64,000 nucleotides of DNA from 34-65-8 sp963529855 (GCA_963529855.1 CAURZK010000001.1:558001-622000); one strand, 5' to 3'. Numbered from the stretch's first letter, positions 8,177-18,556 are shown. Made by a program: numbers and translations. Notes: generated from the sequence alone by a model not told the origin.

Positions 8177-9709
8177 CTAAAATGGAGTGCCGCTTGAAAT
8201 CGTGGCGTCGGGCACGATCCGAAATTCCGGCGCCAGCCCCAATCGAGCCGCAAGAGCGGCAAGATCCTTCTCGACCGGAACGCCGAACAGGTCACGTCGG
8301 GCATGCTCCAGTTCGAGCACGAGGCTTGCCCCCTCGGCTCGCAACCGACTGGCCTGAAGCGACATCCTCGATCGGCCGCCCAGCCGGCGGCACAGCCGGA
8401 TCGCCAGGCCCCAGCATATTGCAGCGTGCAGCCGGTCAGGACGTGCGAGCGCAGCGATCGCCGGCGGCAAGTCGGTCTTCCCGCCATTTGCCGCCACAGT
8501 TGCCGCCAGCAGTGCGCGTTCCTGCGGACTGAGCGCCAGCCAGCGCTTGTGGATGGCCCAGTTGCGCGCGGTCTCGTGCCGAAGATTTGGTTCGACCTGC
8601 ATGGAGGCGAGCGCCAGCGAGGTCGCCGCCAGCCGCACACGTTCCGACCCGGCCCAGCCTGGCGGCATGGCATTGACAGTCCAACCCGCGATCCGCGTCG
8701 CCAGTGTCGGCGGGCAGCCCCGCATGTTGGCAAATACGGAAACCCCGGCGAGAAGGGGGTCCTGCAGCCGTTGATCGGGCGCAATCCGGTCGAACAGCAG
8801 CCCTTCGCGCAGACCCCACGATGAAAACACCAACCGCTGCGGGCCGATCTTCTTCAGCAAGGCGTGCAACAGGGGTCCAACTTGTGGTAACAGTTCCGCA
8901 CGCAACGCCGAGAGACGGGGAACTCTGCGCAGCGCCTCGGGCGGCGTCTCCGCGATGCGCGTGGCAAGCCGCAGTGCATCCTTGCGGGAAAGCGCGAATC
9001 CGTGCGGATCAGTCAGGGGCGACTGCTGGCGGTCCATCTCGTAGACCGCCAGTGCCCGCCACGTTCCACCGACCAGGTACAATGCGTCGCCGGTGCCAGG
9101 CTCCGTCCAGCCGCCGCCGCGAATGGCACGCCCCAGCGTTCCAGCGCTTTCCTCGAAGGTCGCACCAGCCAGGGCAGGCAAGCGCAGGCTTCCGAGCGGA
9201 AGGCTGGTACCCTCCCCGCATGTTCCGTCCGTAACGGACACCAGTTCCAGACTGCCGCCGCCCAGATCGGCGACAACGCCCCGTGCACCGGGAAAGGCGC
9301 CGATCACGCCCATGGCTGACAGGCGCGCCTCCTCTTCCCCGGAAACGACACGCGGATGGAGCCCGGCGGCCCGAACCTGCGCAAGAAATGCATCGCGATT
9401 GATCGCTTCGCGCACGGCTGCTGTCGCTACCGTTTCGACATCTTCGATACCAAGATCCTGCAATATCAGCGCAAATCGCCGCAACCCACGAAGCGCCAGA
9501 TCCATCGCGGGCTGCGCCAGGTGGCCGTCTTCCATCCCGCTACCCAGGCGAGGGACGACTTTTTCATTGAACAGCACGTCGGGCGCCCGCGGCGAGCCGC
9601 CGTACAGCACCATGCGCACCGAATTTGAACCGATGTCGATAATCGCGCTTTGCGGGCTGTTGCCGGCAAACGCCCCTTCCCGATCAACCCGCCGCGACCC
9701 AAGCGCCAT
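8177..9709 (-). CDS. ppx: Exopolyphosphatase / guanosine pentaphosphate phosphatase family
   Basis: The 510-residue Ppx/GppA protein starts MALGSRRVDREGAF. The actin-like ATPase fold shows DIGSNSVRMVLY at about residues 25-36, VSGEEEARLSAMGV near 122 and DLGGGSLELVSV near 150. A C-terminal HD-like helical region follows. The enzyme removes terminal phosphates from polyphosphate or pppGpp. Its ATG overlaps the stop of ppk1 by one base (TGATG), so synthesis and breakdown of polyphosphate are translationally coupled. Confidence 0.95.
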   Translation of the reverse strand: MALGSRRVDREGAFAGNSPQSAIIDIGSNSVRMVLYGGSPRAPDVLFNEKVVPRLGSGMEDGHLAQPAMDLALRGLRRFALILQDLGIEDVETVATAAVREAINRDAFLAQVRAAGLHPRVVSGEEEARLSAMGVIGAFPGARGVVADLGGGSLELVSVTDGTCGEGTSLPLGSLRLPALAGATFEESAGTLGRAIRGGGWTEPGTGDALYLVGGTWRALAVYEMDRQQSPLTDPHGFALSRKDALRLATRIAETPPEALRRVPRLSALRAELLPQVGPLLHALLKKIGPQRLVFSSWGLREGLLFDRIAPDQRLQDPLLAGVSVFANMRGCPPTLATRIAGWTVNAMPPGWAGSERVRLAATSLALASMQVEPNLRHETARNWAIHKRWLALSPQERALLAATVAANGGKTDLPPAIAALARPDRLHAAICWGLAIRLCRRLGGRSRMSLQASRLRAEGASLVLELEHARRDLFGVPVEKDLAALAARLGLAPEFRIVPDATISSGTPF

Positions 9710-11931
9710 CAGGCACCGCCTCGCTTGAGCGCGAGGGTCGGCACGCCCCCTTCGGCCAGCGCACCGCCCCGCCCCGACAGCGAGGGGTTGGTCATGAAAT
9801 AGTTATGGCAGTTGAATGGCCGCTCGCCCGGTTCTGTCCGCGCATAGCTGCCGTCGGCCAATTGTTCCCAACTCTGTTCCGTATCGAGCAGATTGGCGAG
9901 CAGGACTTGCTGCAGCAGTTGATCGTGCACCGTGCGGTTCGCAATCGGCACCAGCACTTCCACCCGGCGATCCAGATTGCGGGACATGCCGTCGGCCGAT
10001 GAAAGGTACACCGCCGCTCCCGCCGACGGCAGCGGATGCCCGTTGCCGAATGCGAAGATCCGCGCATGTTCCAGGAAGCGGCCGATAATCGACTTGACCA
10101 GGATGTTCTCCGACAGCCCAGCCACGCCCGCTCGCAAGGAACAGATGCCGCGCACGACCAGCCGGATGTCCACTCCGGCGGCGCTGGCGGTATAAAGCCG
10201 GTCGATCAGCCCGCGGTCCGTCAGCGAATTCATCTTTGCCCAGATCGCGGCGGGCCGCCCGGCCCGGGCATGTTCGATCTCGCGGTCGATATGCTCATAG
10301 AGCGCAGCGCGCAGGGCGATGGGCGAAATTACCAGCCGCTCCGTCTCGCGCGGCTCGATATAGCCGGTGACGAAATTGAACAGCTTGGCCACGTCGCGGC
10401 CAAACGCTGGGTCGGCAGTAAAGAAGCTGAGATCGGTGTAAATGCGCGCATTGGTGGGATGATAGTTTCCGGTGCCAAGATGGCAGTACGTGCGCAAGGT
10501 TCCGTCTTCGCGCCGTACCACCATCGAAACCTTGGCGTGGGTCTTCCAGTCGACGAAACCGTAAATGACCTGAACGCCAGCACGTTCGAGCTGCGATGCC
10601 CACAGCAGGTTCTGCTCTTCGTCGAAGCGGGCCTTGATTTCCACTACTGCGGTGACCGACTTGCCCGCTTCCGCAGCCGCGATCAGCGCGGCGATCACCG
10701 GGGACTGTGTTCCTGCCCGGTACAGCGTCTGCTTGATCGCCACGACATCGGGATCGCTGGCCGCCTGGCGCAGGAAATCGACCACCACCTCGAAACTTTC
10801 GTAAGGGTGGTGAATGACGATATCTTTTGCACGGATGGCGGAAAAACAATCCCCGTCGTGCTCCATGATCCGTTCGGGATAGCGCGGGGTATAAGGCGGG
10901 AATTTCAGATCCGGTCGGTCCTCGGCGACGACGCCCGCCAGCGCGCCGATGCCGATCAGGTCCATGCCCTCGATAACCACCGCATCGCGCAGACCGATCT
11001 GCTCGCGCAGAAGATGCTCAGCCTCGGGATGAATGCCGGCTTCCAGTTCGAGCTGAATCGCCTGGCCGCGACGGCGCCGCTGAATGGCGCTGCGGAAATA
11101 GCGGACCAGGTCTTCCGCCTCCTCCTCGATCTCGATGTCGCTGTCGCGCAATACGCGAAATGCACCATCGCCCAGGATCGTGAAACCGGGGAACAGGTGA
11201 TCGGCGAACCGGCGGATGAGGCTTTCGATGCTGATATAGACAGCCTCGGCTCCGGGCGCACGGATGAACCGCGGCAAGGCCGGCGGAATCAACACCATGA
11301 CCACCATCGCCTCTTCATCGCTGGCGCGGCGCAGGGCGAACAGAAGGCCAGTGCCGCCATTGGCGACGAAAGGGAAGGGATGCGCGGGGTCAATCGCCTG
11401 CGGAGTGATTACGGGCGCGATTTCCTCGATGAAATGGGTTCGCAGCCAGGCATATACCTTTGCATCGACGCGTTCCTCGTCCGCGATATGGATACCGGCT
11501 TCCGACAGCCGCGCGCGCAGATCGAGCCAGACCGCCTGTTGCGCATCGCTGAGCGCGCGCACCCGTTCGCGAATGGCGGCCAGCTGCCGCGTCGGCGTGG
11601 CGCCGTCGATCGCCATCCGGCCGATGCCGCGCTGCACCTGCCCCACCAGCCCGGCGACCCGAATCATGACGAATTCGTCGAGATTGCTGCCGGATATCGA
11701 AAGAAAACGCAGTCGCTCCAGCAGCGGATAACTCTCGCGCGCCGCTTCCGCCAGAACCCGTTCGTTGAATGCCAGCCAGCTCAGTTCGCGGTTGACGTAA
11801 CGATGTTCGGCGTCGGATGCGCCGGCGCTGCTCTCGTTATCCTCGACCAGATCCGGTTGGCTCGCCATCGATCTCTCGAGCCCCATTGCGAGGCCCACTT
11901 CCGTTGGAACATCTGCCGGGCGCGTGGTCAT
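9709..11931 (-). CDS. ppk1: Polyphosphate kinase 1
   Basis: This protein of about 740 residues makes long-chain polyphosphate reversibly from ATP. The N domain carries VNRELSWLAFNERVLAEA, the middle has NGGTGLLFALRR, and the catalytic part has KQTLYRAGTQSPVIAAL and YCHLGTGNYHPTNARIYTD, whose first His is the autophosphorylation site in the family. The start is taken at ATG 11931 (MTTRPADVP) behind an AGGGCGGG-like site; an in-frame GTG two codons upstream is possible. ppx follows directly with a one-base overlap. Confidence 0.96.
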   Translation of the reverse strand: MTTRPADVPTEVGLAMGLERSMASQPDLVEDNESSAGASDAEHRYVNRELSWLAFNERVLAEAARESYPLLERLRFLSISGSNLDEFVMIRVAGLVGQVQRGIGRMAIDGATPTRQLAAIRERVRALSDAQQAVWLDLRARLSEAGIHIADEERVDAKVYAWLRTHFIEEIAPVITPQAIDPAHPFPFVANGGTGLLFALRRASDEEAMVVMVLIPPALPRFIRAPGAEAVYISIESLIRRFADHLFPGFTILGDGAFRVLRDSDIEIEEEAEDLVRYFRSAIQRRRRGQAIQLELEAGIHPEAEHLLREQIGLRDAVVIEGMDLIGIGALAGVVAEDRPDLKFPPYTPRYPERIMEHDGDCFSAIRAKDIVIHHPYESFEVVVDFLRQAASDPDVVAIKQTLYRAGTQSPVIAALIAAAEAGKSVTAVVEIKARFDEEQNLLWASQLERAGVQVIYGFVDWKTHAKVSMVVRREDGTLRTYCHLGTGNYHPTNARIYTDLSFFTADPAFGRDVAKLFNFVTGYIEPRETERLVISPIALRAALYEHIDREIEHARAGRPAAIWAKMNSLTDRGLIDRLYTASAAGVDIRLVVRGICSLRAGVAGLSENILVKSIIGRFLEHARIFAFGNGHPLPSAGAAVYLSSADGMSRNLDRRVEVLVPIANRTVHDQLLQQVLLANLLDTEQSWEQLADGSYARTEPGERPFNCHNYFMTNPSLSGRGGALAEGGVPTLALKRGGA

Positions 11932-11983
11932 ATTCACCCGCCCTGTAAATCACGCCAAGCAGCATGACACAATCTTGTCAGGA

Positions 11984-13009
11984 TCAGGCCGCGTCCAGCA
12001 AGGTGTGGCTTTCGGCGATCTGGGTAATGCCGCGCTTGCCGTTCGCGTCGCGGCCGAGCTGCACCACGACATCGATAACAGAGGCGGCATAAGCGATCGT
12101 ATCGCTGCGCGTCAGGCCAATGCCGGTCTGCATGACCATCAGCGACAATTGTTCCAGCGCGCCGCGCAGGCTGTTGGCGTGGATGGTGGAAAAACTGCCG
12201 GGATGCCCGGTGTTGATGGCGCGCAGGAAACTGACGCTTTCGGCCCCGCGCAGTTCGCCCAGCACGATCCGGTCGGGGCGCAGACGCAGTGCGGCCTGCA
12301 GCAGTTCATTGGCCGTAACCTTGGCCTCGCCCAGTTCGCCCTTGACCGCGACCAGCCCGACACCATTCTCGCCCGGCAGGCGCAATTCCGGCGTGTCCTC
12401 AACCAGGATCACCCGCTCCCCGCGCGGAATCTCGCCGAGCATGGCATTGAGAAAAGTGGTCTTCCCAGTGCTGGTGCCGCCGGAAATCAGGATGGTCCGG
12501 CGGGCACGGATCGCGGCGCGCAGGAACGCGACAGGCTGTGCCTGCGGATCGGGCATGACCGGTTCGGCTGCCTGGCCGAGCGGCCCGGCGTCGTATGCGT
12601 CGAGTGGCAGATCGAGCCGGCGATGGCGGCGAATGGCCATCGTCCAGTGGCGCCGCGCGGCCGGCGGGCCGCAGAACTGTACGCGCGCCCCGTCGGGCAA
12701 TGTCGCGCCGAGCAGCGGATGTTCGCGGTTGATGCCCTGATGGCTAACCCGCGCCACCTGCTCTGCAAGACGGCGGACCAGCCGGTCGTCGATTTCGGGC
12801 GTTTCGATCCGCTTCATGCCCGGGTCCGCGGCGTCCTCGATCCAGACTTCGCCGGGGCGGTTGACCATGATCTCGGTTACCGTGTCGCGGTCGAGCCAGC
12901 GCCGGAACGGGGCGAGATAGGCGTCGAGATAGACGCTCCGCTCGCCGTCGAGCACGACCGGTGGCGGGGTCTGCTCCTCCGGCTGGATAGGAAGGATTTC
13001 CACGCTCAC
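11984..13009 (-). CDS. virB11: Type IV secretion ATPase VirB11
   Basis: This 341-residue VirB11/TrbB-type hexameric ATPase has Walker A GGTSTGKTT at residues 177-185, RPDRIVLGELRG (Walker B region) at 244-255 and the His box GHPGSFSTIHANS at 268-280. It powers pilus assembly or substrate transfer at the inner membrane. It begins with GTG in a GTGA overlap with the virB10 stop and is the last gene of the leftward virB operon. All catalytic motifs are intact. Confidence 0.95.
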   Translation of the reverse strand: MSVEILPIQPEEQTPPPVVLDGERSVYLDAYLAPFRRWLDRDTVTEIMVNRPGEVWIEDAADPGMKRIETPEIDDRLVRRLAEQVARVSHQGINREHPLLGATLPDGARVQFCGPPAARRHWTMAIRRHRRLDLPLDAYDAGPLGQAAEPVMPDPQAQPVAFLRAAIRARRTILISGGTSTGKTTFLNAMLGEIPRGERVILVEDTPELRLPGENGVGLVAVKGELGEAKVTANELLQAALRLRPDRIVLGELRGAESVSFLRAINTGHPGSFSTIHANSLRGALEQLSLMVMQTGIGLTRSDTIAYAASVIDVVVQLGRDANGKRGITQIAESHTLLDAA

Positions 13010-14157
13010 CGGACTGCGGGAACCTGCGAGAAATCGAGATCGCGGGCGGTGAATACCCGGATCGGCTCGCCCTGGCGCACGCGGATCGTCGGGCCGATCT
13101 GGCTGTCCTGCTGCGCCGCGACTGCCGCCGCCGACTGCCCTGCGCCGCCCAATACGACCGAAGCTCCGCCCGATCCAAGCGCCGAAAGACCGCCCACGAC
13201 CGACAGCAGCATTGCCGATCCGAACCGGCGGAAGAAGTGGTTGTTGACCTGACCGGCCAGCCCGGTCGTCCCGTCGAAGCCAACCGCAGGCGAGGCAAGG
13301 TTCACCGACGCGCCATCGGGCCGGATCAGCCGCGTCCAGATCACGTAGGCGCGCTTTTGCCCGCCCTGGATCCCCGACTGATACTGCCCGATCAGGCGGC
13401 TGGAACGCGGCACCAGCACAGACTTGCCGTCGAAGCTGCGCACGTCCTGGCTCACCACCGCGCGGACGTATCCCGGGACGTTGGTGTCGATCGCGGTTTC
13501 GAGGATCGCGGGAATCAGCGTGCCCTGTGTAACGGTGGTGGCCGGGTCGACCATGGGCCGCGCAGTGGCCATCCCGCCGCCAACGCCGCCGACGCGGCTG
13601 GCGAAATCGCCAGCGCTGCTCGCAGCGCCGGCCTGGGCATTCTCTGGCGAGGCACCTGGCTGCGACACGGGGACCCCGCTGAATTGCGAAGGCGCGGCGC
13701 CAGCATCGAATACCACGGTCGGGCTCGCGTAAGGGTTCATGCCTGGCATCACGCCGGGCTGCGCTGCCAGCACCGGCTGGGGTGCCGGGTCGAACTGCAC
13801 TGGCGTTACTCCTGCCGGAGCGCCCTCTACCGGGGTAATGGCAGCATCGGGCACGATCGGCACGGGCGCGGCAGCCGGTTGCGGTGCGGCGGCGACTTGC
13901 GGATTGCCGACACCTTCAGGGGGTGCCGTGCGCGCAGAATTCATCGCCCACAAGGTCACCGCGCCGAGCAATCCCACGACAGCCACGCCCGCAGCCAGGC
14001 CGAGCCCGTCCGAAGCGCCCTTGCGCTGGGTAACCGCTGGAAACGCATTGCGGCTGGCAAGGTCGATGACTTCGGCCGATTCCACTTCGCGTGGGTCGAC
14101 GTCGTTGGCGACAGGGCTGTCGCCGATCTTTGCTGGAACGCGCATGGCGAGACGCAT
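13006..14157 (-). CDS. virB10: Type IV secretion protein VirB10 (TrbI-like)
   Basis: The 383-residue protein has a short cytoplasmic N-terminus, one membrane span (GLGLAAGVAVVGLLGAVTLW, about 50-70), a long Pro/Ala-rich periplasmic linker and a C-terminal TrbI/VirB10 domain (about 200-383). VirB10 spans both membranes and senses ATP use by the inner ATPases to gate the outer-membrane pore. It starts 3 bp after virB9 ends and overlaps virB11 by 4 bp. Confidence 0.94.
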   Translation of the reverse strand: MRLAMRVPAKIGDSPVANDVDPREVESAEVIDLASRNAFPAVTQRKGASDGLGLAAGVAVVGLLGAVTLWAMNSARTAPPEGVGNPQVAAAPQPAAAPVPIVPDAAITPVEGAPAGVTPVQFDPAPQPVLAAQPGVMPGMNPYASPTVVFDAGAAPSQFSGVPVSQPGASPENAQAGAASSAGDFASRVGGVGGGMATARPMVDPATTVTQGTLIPAILETAIDTNVPGYVRAVVSQDVRSFDGKSVLVPRSSRLIGQYQSGIQGGQKRAYVIWTRLIRPDGASVNLASPAVGFDGTTGLAGQVNNHFFRRFGSAMLLSVVGGLSALGSGGASVVLGGAGQSAAAVAAQQDSQIGPTIRVRQGEPIRVFTARDLDFSQVPAVR

Positions 14158-14160
14158 GGC

Positions 14161-14943
14161 CTATCCTTCCACTTCCGCAGGCAGCGTGGCGGCACTGCGC
14201 GGCGTAACGGGGCGCAGCGGCCCGGTGTTGGTCAGCGTCGCGGCTTCCTTGCCGGAACGCAGCACGATTTCGCGTGGCACGCCTTCGACGACGATCGTGT
14301 CTCCGCGCACGGCGAAATTGACTGGGCCTTCGGTCCCCTCGTGATCCTTCATCAGGATCGCAGGAACCGGCTGCCCGGTGGGCCAGCTGAGAAAAGTCGC
14401 ATTGCCATCGTCGTAGGTACGGGTCGGCAGCAGCCCCCGGTCACCCTTGGCGGTCCAGGCGAAATTGAGATCGGCCGGGTCGGTCACGGCGTAAGGGTCG
14501 CTGGCCGCAGCCAGTTCGACCGCATTGGCCCCTTCCGGCGCCGCCGCGGCGAGGCCCGCTGCCATGGGCGCAGGCTCGTCAGGATAGGTGAAGCGCAAGA
14601 CGTACATCGGCCGCGCGCGCGGGCTGGCGACCAGATCGAACAGGTACGTGCGCTTGTTGGTCACCACGGTCATGTTTGTCGATGCGGTCGCTTCGAGCGG
14701 TTTCACGAACAGCAGGTTAGCCCGCTTGTTGGGCGTGACCTGCCACGACGTCGAATCGCCGATGGCGACGTTTTCGATCGCCTCGTCCTCCGCGAACTGG
14801 ATCGTCGCCTGAACGCGGGTGCGGCCTTCGATGCGCACCACGTCAGCGGGGTCGTAGCGCCGCTCGACCAATCTGGGATCGTCCGCAAGCGCAGGTACGG
14901 CGGCGATCGCCAAGATGAGCGCGGGAATGGTCGCGCGGATCAT
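14161..14943 (-). CDS. virB9: Type IV secretion protein VirB9 (TrbG-like)
   Basis: The 260-residue protein has a signal peptide (MIRATIPALILAIAAVPALA) and the VirB9/TrbG/CagX domain (QVTPNKRANLLFVKPLEA and NMTVVTNKRTYLFDLV). It forms the outer-membrane core complex with VirB10 and, usually, the lipoprotein VirB7. No virB7-like lipoprotein gene is seen beside it. It overlaps virB6 by 4 bp. Confidence 0.93.
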   Translation of the reverse strand: MIRATIPALILAIAAVPALADDPRLVERRYDPADVVRIEGRTRVQATIQFAEDEAIENVAIGDSTSWQVTPNKRANLLFVKPLEATASTNMTVVTNKRTYLFDLVASPRARPMYVLRFTYPDEPAPMAAGLAAAAPEGANAVELAAASDPYAVTDPADLNFAWTAKGDRGLLPTRTYDDGNATFLSWPTGQPVPAILMKDHEGTEGPVNFAVRGDTIVVEGVPREIVLRSGKEAATLTNTGPLRPVTPRSAATLPAEVEG

Positions 14944-16118
14944 TTCAACTTCTCCGTCAGGCGCGCACCGGGCGCGCGGAACCGGTTGCCGATCCCGCGC
15001 GTGCGGGACTGGGCAGGATTTAGCGGCACGACCTGAGCGCCGCCTGAAGCCGCCTCGACCACGCGAGTTTCGCGCGTTGCTGCGGCGGCGCCTTGAACGG
15101 CAGCGCCGTCGTTGGCAGCAGCAGCAGTTGCGATGCCCGAAATATCGATGCGCCGGGGCGGCGCTGACGGGGAGGTGGATATCCCCTCGCTCGGTACGGC
15201 TTGAACCGCCATCGGCGCCGCTGCCGGCGCCAGTGGCAGAGCATCCTCACGCTCGCCGCGTTCACGGACCAGCCCGAACACGGTCCAGCCGCCGACCATG
15301 GTGGTCGTGACCTTGATTACCATCACCATCAGGGCGCAATGGACCGCGCCGATCAGGAAGAACGCCATCGCGGCCTGGGCATTGATCTCGCCCGGCGCGG
15401 AATTGAGCGCGCCAAGCACCGGCACAGCGATTTCCAGCATCACGCTGCCGCCCAGCACGGCGAATACCGGCGTCATCGCCAGCATGACCACGCCCTTGAG
15501 CCAACCTGCGAACAACCCGCGCGTGCCATCGAACAGAGCCATGACGACGAAAATTGGCCCCAGCGCCACCAGCACCGCCAGCGCGATGCGCGCGGTAACC
15601 AGCACGCCGACCGTGCCGAGCAATAGGAGCATCGCGCCCAGCCACATGATGCCGGCCGGTGAAAACGCCGACACCTCGCCCTGCTGGCCCTGGCTCGCCT
15701 GCTGGATCGCGGCGAACACCACGTCGAGCTTGTCGGCGAACACTGTGGTCGCCGATCCGTCGCTGCCAGTCACCATCGTGGCCAGCCAGTCCGGCCCGCC
15801 GATCGCCAGGTTCCAGACGACGCTCTGATATGCGAGCCAGCTGGTGGCGAACGTCAACACCAGCCCCAGCGTTATCATGCGCGGGGTGAGCGAACGCACG
15901 CCCAGCCGCGATCGGCCCAGCAGCAGGCTGATCGCGAAGAATGCAACGTAGAGCGTCAACAGGATCGTCAGCACCGGCACCAGCGAGCCTCCGGGCGCGA
16001 ACAGCCGCCCGAAGGCCTGCGTTGTCACGCCGTTCGCCACGCAGTCGACTGCGCGCAAGCTGGCGGCAACGCCCGCTCCGACGCCTTCCAGCGCTTGCTG
16101 GCAAGCTGCGGCGTTCAT
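14940..16118 (-). CDS. virB6: Type IV secretion protein VirB6 (TrbL-like)
   Basis: This 392-residue polytopic inner-membrane protein has five to six hydrophobic segments in its first ~300 residues (for example VPVLTILLTLYVAFFAISLLL) and a long hydrophilic, Ala/Pro-rich C-terminal tail. VirB6 forms part of the inner-membrane channel. The hydropathy, the N-terminal MNAAACQQALEGVG and the place between virB4 and virB9 fit VirB6. It overlaps virB4 and virB9 by 4 bp each. Confidence 0.9.
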   Translation of the reverse strand: MNAAACQQALEGVGAGVAASLRAVDCVANGVTTQAFGRLFAPGGSLVPVLTILLTLYVAFFAISLLLGRSRLGVRSLTPRMITLGLVLTFATSWLAYQSVVWNLAIGGPDWLATMVTGSDGSATTVFADKLDVVFAAIQQASQGQQGEVSAFSPAGIMWLGAMLLLLGTVGVLVTARIALAVLVALGPIFVVMALFDGTRGLFAGWLKGVVMLAMTPVFAVLGGSVMLEIAVPVLGALNSAPGEINAQAAMAFFLIGAVHCALMVMVIKVTTTMVGGWTVFGLVRERGEREDALPLAPAAAPMAVQAVPSEGISTSPSAPPRRIDISGIATAAAANDGAAVQGAAAATRETRVVEAASGGAQVVPLNPAQSRTRGIGNRFRAPGARLTEKLK

Positions 16119-18556
16119 TCCGCTGCCTGACGAAAGGGCAGCGGATCACCCTTCGCGAACGTGAGGTCGGGCTCTCGCCGCCCCCCCGGCCAGGCGTGAT
16201 CCGTCAGCGAAGGGAACCAGTCGGCCGGATCGTCGCCCACCGCTTCGCGCAGCAGGTCGAGCCGCCGGACCGAGCTTTCGCGGCCCGAAAGAATGGTCAG
16301 CACCTCGGGCGCGTTCGACAGATCGAGCCGCACCACGACGCTGGCATCGGGCTGGCGGATCAGGAACGCGCGGCTGTGCGCAGGCAGCGAACGGATCAGC
16401 GCGAGTTCGTGGCTGGTGAGGCCGAAGCCGTCGCAGTAATCTTCGGCCCGCGCGCGACTGTTGGGCATGAACACCATGGTCGCGGTCTGTTCGACCAGCG
16501 CGGTGGAGATGCGGCTTTCCAAGGCGTCCCGCGCGCTCTGCGTGGCAAAACCGACCAGCGCGTTGCGTTTGCGCAGCGTCTTGAGCCAGTCGCGGATGCG
16601 CGCGGCGAAGACCTGGTCATCCAGCGCTTTCCACCCCTCGTCGATCAGGATCATCGTCGGCTGACCGTCCAGCCGCTCGTCGATGCGGTGGAACAGGTAC
16701 ATCATGGTCGGCGTGCGCAGTCGCGGGTTTTCCAGCAACGCCGTCATGTCGAAGCCGAGCACCCGGTTGGACAGGTCGAGCTCGTCGCGCTCATTATCGA
16801 ACAGCCAGCCGTGCTCGCCGTAACCGATCCACGCGGACAGGCGATCGGCAAGGTCGCCCGGCTGCGGGCGGCGCGCCCCGGCGAGCAGCTCACGGAAATG
16901 GCGCAGGCGGCGCAGGCTGGGGTCGTTCCCGTAAGCCGCGTCGACCGCGTGGGAAATGACCGCTTCCTCCTCCGGCCCCTCGGCCTTCAGCAACACACCC
17001 AGCCAATCGCGCAAAAACGCCCGGTTGGCGGCCGTGTCGGGCATTGCCAACGGGTTGAACCCGGTTGGAACGCCTGCTGCGATACGGTCGTAACGGCCGC
17101 CAATGCCGCGCACGAACAGTTCCGCACCGCGATCCTTGTCGAACAGTATGGTCCGCGGTTTGAACTTCTGCGCCTGCGCGGCAAGGAAGTTCATGACCAC
17201 AGTCTTGCCCGAACCCGATGGGCCGATGACCGAGAAATTGCCCAGATCGCCGTTATGGAAATTGAAGAAGAACGGGGTCGAACTGGTCGTCTGAAGCAGC
17301 GTCACCGCTTCGCCCCAGTGATTGTTTTCAGCTTGCCCCAGCGCCATGCCATGAAGCGAGCCGAAACTCGCCATATTGGCGGAAGAGATCATCGCGCGGC
17401 GCACGATGTAATGCTCGTTACCCGGAAACTGCGCCCAGAACGCAGGCTCCAGATTGGTGTCCTCGCGCACTGCAATCGCGCCGGTGTCGGCCAGCGCAGC
17501 AGCGCAGGCGGCGGTCGCCTCGTCGAGCCGGGCCAGGTCGCGTTCGCGCACCTGGATGGTCAAGTGATGATCTCCGAACCCCACTGCACCATTGCCCAGC
17601 GCGTCGCGCGCGGCAAGCATGTCGGCCCGCTCGGCCCGCGCTTCTTCGTCAGCGGACTTGAGGCGGCGGATCGACAGGTCCATCCGCTCGCGCGCGGTGG
17701 TGCGTTCAGCCGGCGCATAGGTTTCCGTCACGATCAGTTCGAACGGCAACCGTAACAACGGATCGAGCAGGCCCGGCGACGTCGCGTCGGGATATTCCTT
17801 GAGGCTGACGATTGCCGCGAAATCCGGGTTGCCCGAACCACGCTGTTCCATCGCGTCGAGCCCGAAGCTGGTGCGGCGGTAGGGCAGCATCTGGCCCACA
17901 TCGACGTCGTCTGCCGGGCGGCGCACGGGGCGCATTTCGCCATTGTAGAGTGCGCTCAGCAGTTCCAGCAGTTCGGAATTCGTGCCGCCACTGGGGCCGG
18001 AATATTCGCCCAGCAGCGTCGCGCCATAGGGCTGGAGAGCAGCGACCAGCCCGGTTGCCGCCGACTTGAGACTACGCACGTCCTTCGGATCGGCCTCGAT
18101 TCCGTCACGTCGACGCCGGCTGAGCATCTTCGAGGCACGCTCGGCCAGCCCGGCCTTGCCCCGCGCGGGACGGCGGATCAGGGTAATGAACTGGTCGTTG
18201 ACGAACAGCGAGCCGCCCGCGAGCCGTTCCTTCCACCGCGCATCGATATGGCGGCTGAGGGGATCGGGAAATTCCGCATCGAGTTCGATCTCGACCCTGC
18301 GGCGAATGACGTGATGATAAAGCACGAAGCGCGCGTCGAGGGTGGAGCGCAGCACGACTTCACGCGTTGCCGCGTGACCATTGAGAGCGTCGCTGTCCTC
18401 GGTTTCGAACAGGAGGCCGGGCACCTGCAGCGCGGTCATTACCGAACCATCACGCAGCAGCAGCGTACTTTCGTCGATGAGCCGCGCGTAAGGGAGCCGG
18501 TCGCCCGCACGGGCTTCCTTCGCGCTCCAGGCTGCGGCGCCGATCCATTTGCTCAT
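16115..18556 (-). CDS. virB4: Type IV secretion ATPase VirB4
   Basis: This 813-residue VirB4/TrbE/CagE ATPase has Walker A GPSGSGKT near residue 445 and Walker B region TMILIDEGWKALDD near 635, with the conserved FATQSARDALES stretch after it. It is the largest T4SS motor and is needed in essentially every T4SS. It is full length for the family with intact motifs, so the system is probably functional. It starts 12 bp after virB3. Confidence 0.96.
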   Translation of the reverse strand: MSKWIGAAAWSAKEARAGDRLPYARLIDESTLLLRDGSVMTALQVPGLLFETEDSDALNGHAATREVVLRSTLDARFVLYHHVIRRRVEIELDAEFPDPLSRHIDARWKERLAGGSLFVNDQFITLIRRPARGKAGLAERASKMLSRRRRDGIEADPKDVRSLKSAATGLVAALQPYGATLLGEYSGPSGGTNSELLELLSALYNGEMRPVRRPADDVDVGQMLPYRRTSFGLDAMEQRGSGNPDFAAIVSLKEYPDATSPGLLDPLLRLPFELIVTETYAPAERTTARERMDLSIRRLKSADEEARAERADMLAARDALGNGAVGFGDHHLTIQVRERDLARLDEATAACAAALADTGAIAVREDTNLEPAFWAQFPGNEHYIVRRAMISSANMASFGSLHGMALGQAENNHWGEAVTLLQTTSSTPFFFNFHNGDLGNFSVIGPSGSGKTVVMNFLAAQAQKFKPRTILFDKDRGAELFVRGIGGRYDRIAAGVPTGFNPLAMPDTAANRAFLRDWLGVLLKAEGPEEEAVISHAVDAAYGNDPSLRRLRHFRELLAGARRPQPGDLADRLSAWIGYGEHGWLFDNERDELDLSNRVLGFDMTALLENPRLRTPTMMYLFHRIDERLDGQPTMILIDEGWKALDDQVFAARIRDWLKTLRKRNALVGFATQSARDALESRISTALVEQTATMVFMPNSRARAEDYCDGFGLTSHELALIRSLPAHSRAFLIRQPDASVVVRLDLSNAPEVLTILSGRESSVRRLDLLREAVGDDPADWFPSLTDHAWPGGRREPDLTFAKGDPLPFRQAAE

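Noticed and set aside
10036..11967. A 643-codon open frame on the plus strand opposite ppk1
   Set aside because: It is the mirror of a strongly conserved kinase gene in GC-rich DNA, with low-complexity Arg/Gln/His-rich translation and no family likeness.
13237..15036. A 599-codon plus-strand frame across virB10/virB9
   Set aside because: It runs across two conserved genes and their junction and shows no domain; codon composition is that of a shadow frame.
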